Assembly (NCBI GenBank): GCA_036564245.1
Contig: DATCKU010000081.1
Coordinates: 1 to 64,000 of the forward strand
Direction of reading: 5' to 3'
Length of the DNA: 64,000 nt
DNA from: Thermasporomyces sp036564245
GTDB taxonomy: Bacteria > Actinomycetota > Actinomycetes > Propionibacteriales > Actinopolymorphaceae
Shown: positions 59,647 to 64,000 of the stretch, one piece after another
Layout of the letters: each line of letters starts with the position of its first letter
Position numbering within the stretch: the first letter of the stretch is position 1
The notes under the pieces: generated by a model
Database searches by the model: none
Told to the model about the DNA's origin: nothing
What the model saw: the letters and a program-made list of their open reading frames with translations, nothing else
Position numbers and translations under genes: made by a program

Positions 59647-60795
59647 TCACCCAGCGAGGCCGACCTCCGTGAGCAACGGCTCGAGGGCGACCGTCCGGCC
59701 GCCGTCCCGCGCTGACCGGCGTACCGCCTCCATCAGGCAGAAGGTCTCGATCCCTTCCCGGGCGTCCGGCGAGTGCGGGGTGCCGTCCTGGATCGCGGCC
59801 GCGAAATGGTCGAGGTAGTTGGCGAACTCGCCGTAGTGCATGCCGTGCACCTCGTTGTTGAAGTAGTAGTGCCGGCGCTCGTACAGCATGTCCTCGACGA
59901 CTTCGGTGCCGTCAGGGGCGGTGTGCAGGTACCGCATGTCGTGGTACTGCGCCATGCTCGTGCCCTGCGTGCCGTAGAGAACGCACTCGATCGCATTCCG
60001 CGCCCTGGGCAGCTCGTGGGCACCGTAGTGCCCCATGGCCCGGCCGATGCCGCCGTCCCGCGCCACCACGTTGACCACGTAGATGTCGTACGACTGCACG
60101 CCGCTGGTGCGAGCCAGTTCAGAGCGGCCTCCGAAGGCGCTGACCTGCTCGATCGGGCCGAGGTACCACCGCAGCAGGTCGAGCGGATGGGAGAGCCCGA
60201 GATACACCCAGTCGGTGTGCTGCTTGGTCCACGGCGCCTTCGCGTAGTACCAGTCCATGCGGTGGATGTAGTGCGTGTCGACCAGCTCGAGTGTGCCGAC
60301 CTCGCCGCGCTCGTACGCCTGACGCTGCCGCTGGAACGACTCGAAGAACCGGGTCGACTGCCCGACCATGACCTTGCGACCGGTACGCCGAGTGGCGTCC
60401 AGCACGGCGCGGGCGTCGGCCACCGAGTTGACCAGCGGCTTCGTACACAGCACGTGCTTGCCGGCTTCGAGCGCCGCGACGATGTGCTCACCATGCAGGT
60501 GGTCAGGTGTGTAGATCGCGACGAGATCGACCTCGGCAAGCGCCAGCAGCTTCGCGTAGTCGGTGGTGTAGGTCACCTCCGGCACGTCCTGCCGGACTGC
60601 CTCCAGCACAGCCCCCGACGCGTCACACGCTGCCACGGCGCGGACCCGCTCGGTGCGGTCGGCTGCGATCAACGCGGTACGACCCTCGCCGAGGCCCACG
60701 ACGCCGAGTCCGAGCCGCTTGTCCTCGCCCACACCCTCTGGCCGCGGGTACGAGCGAACGCCACGGGCGACCCGCGGAAAGTACTGCTCTGCCAT
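59647..60795 (-). CDS. Gfo/Idh/MocA-family oxidoreductase
   Basis: This 382-residue protein has an N-terminal Rossmann domain (LGVVGLGEGR, about 30-39; YTPDHLHGEHIVAALEAGKHVLCTKPL with the catalytic lysine of the TKP motif) and a C-terminal beta sheet with YGTQGTS. These enzymes oxidise sugars, inositols or related compounds with NAD(P)+. The substrate is unknown. The start at MAEQYF is chosen; the preceding three codons are also in frame. Confidence 0.9.
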   Translation of the reverse strand: MAEQYFPRVARGVRSYPRPEGVGEDKRLGLGVVGLGEGRTALIAADRTERVRAVAACDASGAVLEAVRQDVPEVTYTTDYAKLLALAEVDLVAIYTPDHLHGEHIVAALEAGKHVLCTKPLVNSVADARAVLDATRRTGRKVMVGQSTRFFESFQRQRQAYERGEVGTLELVDTHYIHRMDWYYAKAPWTKQHTDWVYLGLSHPLDLLRWYLGPIEQVSAFGGRSELARTSGVQSYDIYVVNVVARDGGIGRAMGHYGAHELPRARNAIECVLYGTQGTSMAQYHDMRYLHTAPDGTEVVEDMLYERRHYYFNNEVHGMHYGEFANYLDHFAAAIQDGTPHSPDAREGIETFCLMEAVRRSARDGGRTVALEPLLTEVGLAG

Positions 60796-60952
60796 AACCG
60801 ACAACGATGGACCATCGCACCATCACCTGGTCAAGACGTGCCTGACCTGGCCAAGGACCCTGCCGAGCGGACCGGTCGCCCCTGTCGGTCGCACCGCCCT
60901 TCGGATTGCCTGAAACGGGCGGGTTGACACTCGCCGTAACCGAAGGGAGGCG

Positions 60953-61525
60953 ATGAGCACGGCAACCGCGCGCGAGCGCGTCGTCAACGGGGTGAACGCG
61001 GACGAGCTGTTCCAGACCATGGCGACGATCGAAAAGGACCCGGACGTCTCGAAGTTCAACTTCCGGATCAAGAATCACTGGGTGCGCGGCGCGTTCAACC
61101 GGGCGATCGTCAACGACTTCGACCCCGGCAGGACAACGCACCGGCGCGACAAGACGTTCTTCGTCTACGACAAGGACGAGCATCCGGCGCTGCTCGGTGA
61201 AGATCGCGGCGCCAACCCGGTGGAGTACCTGCTGGTGGGCCTCGCCGGCTGCGTGACGACAACCCTCGTCTATCTCGCCGCCGCCCGCGGCATCACCCTC
61301 ACCCGGGTCGATGCCGCGCTCGACGGTGACATCGACATCCAAGGTCTGCTCGGCATGTCCGAGCAGATCAGGCCGGGCTACCAGACCGTCCGGGTGCGGA
61401 TGAACGTCGAGGGCGACGCGACGCGGGAGGAGCTGGCCGACCTGGTGCGCCTGGCTGAGGAGCGCTCGCCGGTTGCGGACACCGTGGCGCACGGCACGCA
61501 GCTGAGCGTCACGCTTGCCGACTGA
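60953..61525 (+). CDS. OsmC-family protein
   Basis: This 190-residue OsmC/Ohr-fold protein has the family cysteine in GLAGCVTTTLVYLAA (about residue 100) and the ending LAEERSPVADTVAHG, but the second cysteine of peroxidatic OsmC/Ohr is missing (SPVAD instead of SPVC). It resembles YhfA-type OsmC relatives rather than peroxidases. The role may be in sulfur or redox chemistry. AAGGGAGG precedes the ATG. Confidence 0.9.
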   Translation: MSTATARERVVNGVNADELFQTMATIEKDPDVSKFNFRIKNHWVRGAFNRAIVNDFDPGRTTHRRDKTFFVYDKDEHPALLGEDRGANPVEYLLVGLAGCVTTTLVYLAAARGITLTRVDAALDGDIDIQGLLGMSEQIRPGYQTVRVRMNVEGDATREELADLVRLAEERSPVADTVAHGTQLSVTLAD

Positions 61526-61684
61526 AGGCACGACCCCTCTGGAGCCTGATGGAGAGGCGGGTGCCGCACGTCGCACCTGCGAGCAGACCGAGGCCGAGCA
61601 GGAGCTCCGCCCGTTGTGGGTGGCGCTCGCTTCGTGGCGGTGAACACGCTGGTCGGTCAGGCGGTTAGACTCCTGGACGATTGT

Positions 61685-61857
61685 GCCTAGGGTTCCGCTT
61701 CCCTCGCCGGCCCTCCGAGGCTTGCTCACATCGGGAAGGTCTGGTCCGAGCGGCACCAGCGACGCCGGAGAGGTTCTGCGTCGCACATCTGACGGGACAA
61801 AAGCCTGGAGGAACCCCACACCAACTGCCCCGCGACTGCGGGGGCGGAAAGGGTTCC
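61685..61857 (+). promoter_or_regulatory. ykkC-class riboswitch (guanidine-I-like) with expression platform
   Basis: The conserved CTAGGGTTCCG (61687-61697), GTCTGGTCCGAG and ACGGGACAAAAGCC elements are in family order, closing with GGAACCC (61810-61816). That last strand pairs with GGGTTCC at 61690-61696 (P1). An identical GGGTTCC at 61851-61857 directly precedes the start codon and overlaps the purine-rich GGAAAGGG. A CCCCGC-GACT-GCGGGG hairpin lies between them. The two pairings exclude each other, so ligand binding should free translation. Guanidine is most likely for a transporter; variant ligands of the ykkC-2 group cannot be excluded. Confidence 0.85.
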
Positions 61858-61858
61858 G

Positions 61859-62719
61859 ATGGGTGCCGCTCTGCTGCTGATCATCGCGGCTGCGTTCGCA
61901 CATGCCGGGTGGAACTTCTTCGCCAAGCGTGCCGGCGCCGCCGGGAGCGGCTTCGTCTGGTTGACCGCGGCCTGCTCGGCGGTGCTCTATCTGCCGGTCA
62001 TGGTCGGCGCGATCATCACGTCCGGCATTCCACCGTGGCAGGCATGGCTGCTGGGCGTGGCTACCAGCGCTGGCGTCCACCTCGGTTACTTCCTGGTACT
62101 GCAGCGCGGATACGCCCTGGGCGACATGTCGATCGTGTACCCGGTGGCCCGAGGCACGGGACCACTGCTCGCGATCGTCGCCGCCATCGTCTTGCTCGGT
62201 GAGCGACCAGGTGTTCTGGGCCTGCTCGGTGGGCTGCTGGTGGTCGCCGGGGTCTTCGTGATCGGGTTCTCCGGGGGCCTGTCGCATTCACGAGCGCGAC
62301 GGACGAGTGCCGCATTCGGCGTCCTCACTGGTCTGCTCATCGCGGTCTACACGCTGTGGGATGCCCACGTCGTGACGACGTTGGGGCTGTCGCCGCTCGT
62401 GTACGAGTGGTCCAGTCACACGCTTCGGTCGGTGCTCATGCTCCCGTACGTGCTCACCAGGCCTGCCCACATCGCGTCGCTGTGGAAGACTTATCGCCGC
62501 CACGTGCTGGCCGTCGCACTGTTGTCCCCGCTCGCGTACCTTCTCGTCCTCTTCGCGATGCAGCTCGCACCGGTCAGCCTGGTGGCGCCTGCCCGCGAAC
62601 TCAGCATCGTCCTGGCCGGCATCATGGCCTGGCGCCTCCTGGGCGAGCCCCAACCAGCACGTCGGCTGACCGGAGCCATGATCGTCCTCGCTGGGGTGGT
62701 CGTCCTCGGGCTGGCCTGA
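61859..62719 (+). CDS. EamA/DMT-superfamily transporter, putative guanidine exporter
   Basis: This 286-residue integral membrane protein has about ten helices in two EamA repeats (each with a conserved hydrophobic pattern; repeat 1 ends LLGERPGVLGLLGGLLVVAGV, repeat 2 ends LLGEPQPARRLTGAMIVLAGV). Guanidine riboswitches usually control small multidrug resistance proteins; here a ykkC-class switch precedes an EamA transporter, implying export of guanidine or a related compound. ATG 61859 follows GGAAAGGG by five bases, with the antisequestering region just upstream. Confidence 0.9.
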   Translation: MGAALLLIIAAAFAHAGWNFFAKRAGAAGSGFVWLTAACSAVLYLPVMVGAIITSGIPPWQAWLLGVATSAGVHLGYFLVLQRGYALGDMSIVYPVARGTGPLLAIVAAIVLLGERPGVLGLLGGLLVVAGVFVIGFSGGLSHSRARRTSAAFGVLTGLLIAVYTLWDAHVVTTLGLSPLVYEWSSHTLRSVLMLPYVLTRPAHIASLWKTYRRHVLAVALLSPLAYLLVLFAMQLAPVSLVAPARELSIVLAGIMAWRLLGEPQPARRLTGAMIVLAGVVVLGLA

Positions 62720-62740
62720 CCCGCTACCGCCGGAGACCCG

Positions 62741-64000
62741 TCACCGGTTCTCCACTGCCATGTGCGCGCGGTAGAGGTCGCGGTAGATACCGTCCCTCGC
62801 CAGCAGCTCCTCATGCGTTCCAACGTCCGCAACGCGCCCGGCGCTCAGAACGACGATCTGGTCGGCTCGACGGACGGTCGACAACCGGTGCGCGATCACC
62901 ATGGCAGTACGTCCGGCGAGGACGACGTCGAGCGCCTGCTGGAGGCTGCGCTCGGTGCTTGTGTCGAGATGGGCCGTCGCCTCGTCCAGGATGACGATGC
63001 GCGGGTCCGACAACAGCACACGCGCGATGGCCAGTCGCTGCTTCTCCCCACCTGAGAGGCGATGGCCGCGTCCCCCCCACGACGGTGTCGTAGCCATCAG
63101 GGAGTGTGCAGATCAGGTCGTGCAGGCACGCAGCCCGACATGTCCGCACGAGCTCCTCGTCGGTGGCGTCCGGCTTGGCGTAGCGGAGGTTGTCGCGGAT
63201 GGATTCGTGGAAGAAGTACGCGTCCTGGGTGACCACACCGGCGGTGGCCGACAGGACGGTCGGTGCGAGCTGGCGTACGTCGATCCCGTCGATGCGTATC
63301 GCTCTCCGTGACACGTCGTACAACCGTGCGACCAGCGCGCACAGCGTGGACTTGCCTGCGCCCGACGGGCCGACGAGAGCTGTGATCGTGCCGGGCCGCA
63401 TCATGAAGCTGACGTCCCGCAACGCCCATTCGCTTGCGCTCGGCACGCCGCCCTCCATGTCGACAGGCTGAGCCGACGTCAATGACGGGATACCGGCCTC
63501 CGTGGTGTCCGGGTACCGAAACCACACGCGGTCGATCTCGACGGCTCCGTGGGCCGGTCGGGACGTAACCGTGACAGGCGTCCGGTCGGAGATCGCGACC
63601 GGCGCGTCGAGCACCTCGAAGACCCGCTCGAACGACACGAGAGCGGACTGGACGTGGATCCGCGCGGATACAAGGTCAATCGCCGGACCGTACGCCCGTT
63701 GCGCGTACGCCGCGAGCGCCAGCGTGTCCGAGACGACGAGCTGGGCGCCCGCCAGTAGGCCGCTGTCACACCGAGCAGCCCGACCAGAGAGACCGCCGTG
63801 CCAGCCGCGAGTGCCAGGACGTTGACCGTGACGTTGTTGCGGTGAAGCGCCGTGGTGCGGGCCGCGAATCCGCGGGACTCCCGCGCGAATCCACCGGACA
63901 ACCTGACCAAGACCGCTCCCGCGATGTGGAGCCGTTCCGCGGCGAACGCATTCATGCCGCCGAAGAGCTCCATCTCTCACGGACCAGCACTCGCATCCGC
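62741..64000 (-). pseudogene. ABC exporter (permease-ATPase) gene with frameshifts, cut by the window edge
   Basis: Pieces in three frames join into one exporter. A permease part (LFGGMNAFAAERLHIAGAVLVRL, then TLALAAYAQRAYGPAID) is followed by the ATPase with GPSGAGKST, the LSGGEKQRLAIARVLL signature and IVILDEATAHLD, ending at 62741. Breaks lie near 63970 (one base missing), near 63755 (one base missing) and at the seven-C run 63072-63078 (one base too many). The rest of the permease lies beyond base 64000. It may be a true pseudogene or sequence error. Confidence 0.8.

Overview
The window looks like chromosomal DNA of a high-GC Gram-positive bacterium (Actinomycetota). The sequence is roughly two-thirds G+C by eye with strong G/C third-position bias, and many starts are GTG. 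Several gene types are typical of actinobacteria: an Rv1733c-like membrane protein, an Acg-like flavoprotein, an AfsR/SARP regulator, an Eis-like acetyltransferase, a class F sortase and an IdeR-like iron box. The Rv1733c and Acg relatives recall mycobacteria, but the rest (polyol genes, GH2 mannosidase, AfsR, LanKC-like protein) fits a soil actinomycete such as a member of the Propionibacteriales better. I cannot fix the genus. No phage, IS element, CRISPR array, rRNA or tRNA was recognised.

Region 1 (1-11.2 kb) resembles a hypoxia/dormancy (DosR/DevR-type) island. It holds a TrkA-C/CPA2 antiporter pair, a class I aldolase, a universal stress protein, an Rv1733c homologue, a truncated acyl-CoA-synthetase-like protein, an Acg-like nitroreductase-fold protein and two tandem HAD proteins. 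Five near-palindromes similar to the DosR box GGGACTWWAGTCCC lie in the right intergenic gaps, the best one 12/14 upstream of the aldolase. A class F sortase and an acidic repeat surface protein sit inside this island.

Region 2 (11.5-23.2 kb) starts with a membrane protein of unknown role, TypA/BipA, SppA and TerC. TerC is preceded by a clear yybP-ykoY (Mn2+) riboswitch whose P1 strand can alternatively sequester the ribosome binding site. Next comes a same-strand set on the minus strand: a YtrA-type GntR regulator, a beta-lactamase-fold hydrolase (ATGA overlap), a LanKC-like protein with a dead kinase domain, a PPOX-fold protein and an NlpC/P60 peptidase. This set is the best candidate for an undescribed system.

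Region 3 (23.4-32.6 kb) is sugar and polyol metabolism: a GH2 beta-mannosidase, a decayed aminoglycoside-phosphotransferase-family gene, two zinc polyol dehydrogenases, a PfkB kinase, a 2-hydroxyacid dehydrogenase and an FGGY kinase. Region 4 (32.6-46.4 kb) is mostly housekeeping or isolated genes: ferritin with an IdeR-like box, ATP-dependent DNA ligase, AlaX, a UvrA paralogue, an AraC/VOC pair, an RNA m5C methyltransferase, an Eis-like acetyltransferase and an S9 peptidase.

Region 5 (46.4-64 kb) begins with four strong hairpins between convergent genes. It continues with a SARP/AfsR regulator, a secreted amidase, a Clp-N protein, two broken genes (phosphotransferase, zinc ribbon), a D-amino-acid catabolic operon (SDR, D-aminoacylase, DSD1-like), a phosphotransferase, a Gfo/Idh/MocA oxidoreductase and an OsmC protein. 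A ykkC-class (guanidine-I-like) riboswitch precedes an EamA transporter, and an ABC exporter gene with several frameshifts runs off the right edge. The four broken genes may be true pseudogenes or sequence errors; a seven-base homopolymer at one break makes error plausible there.
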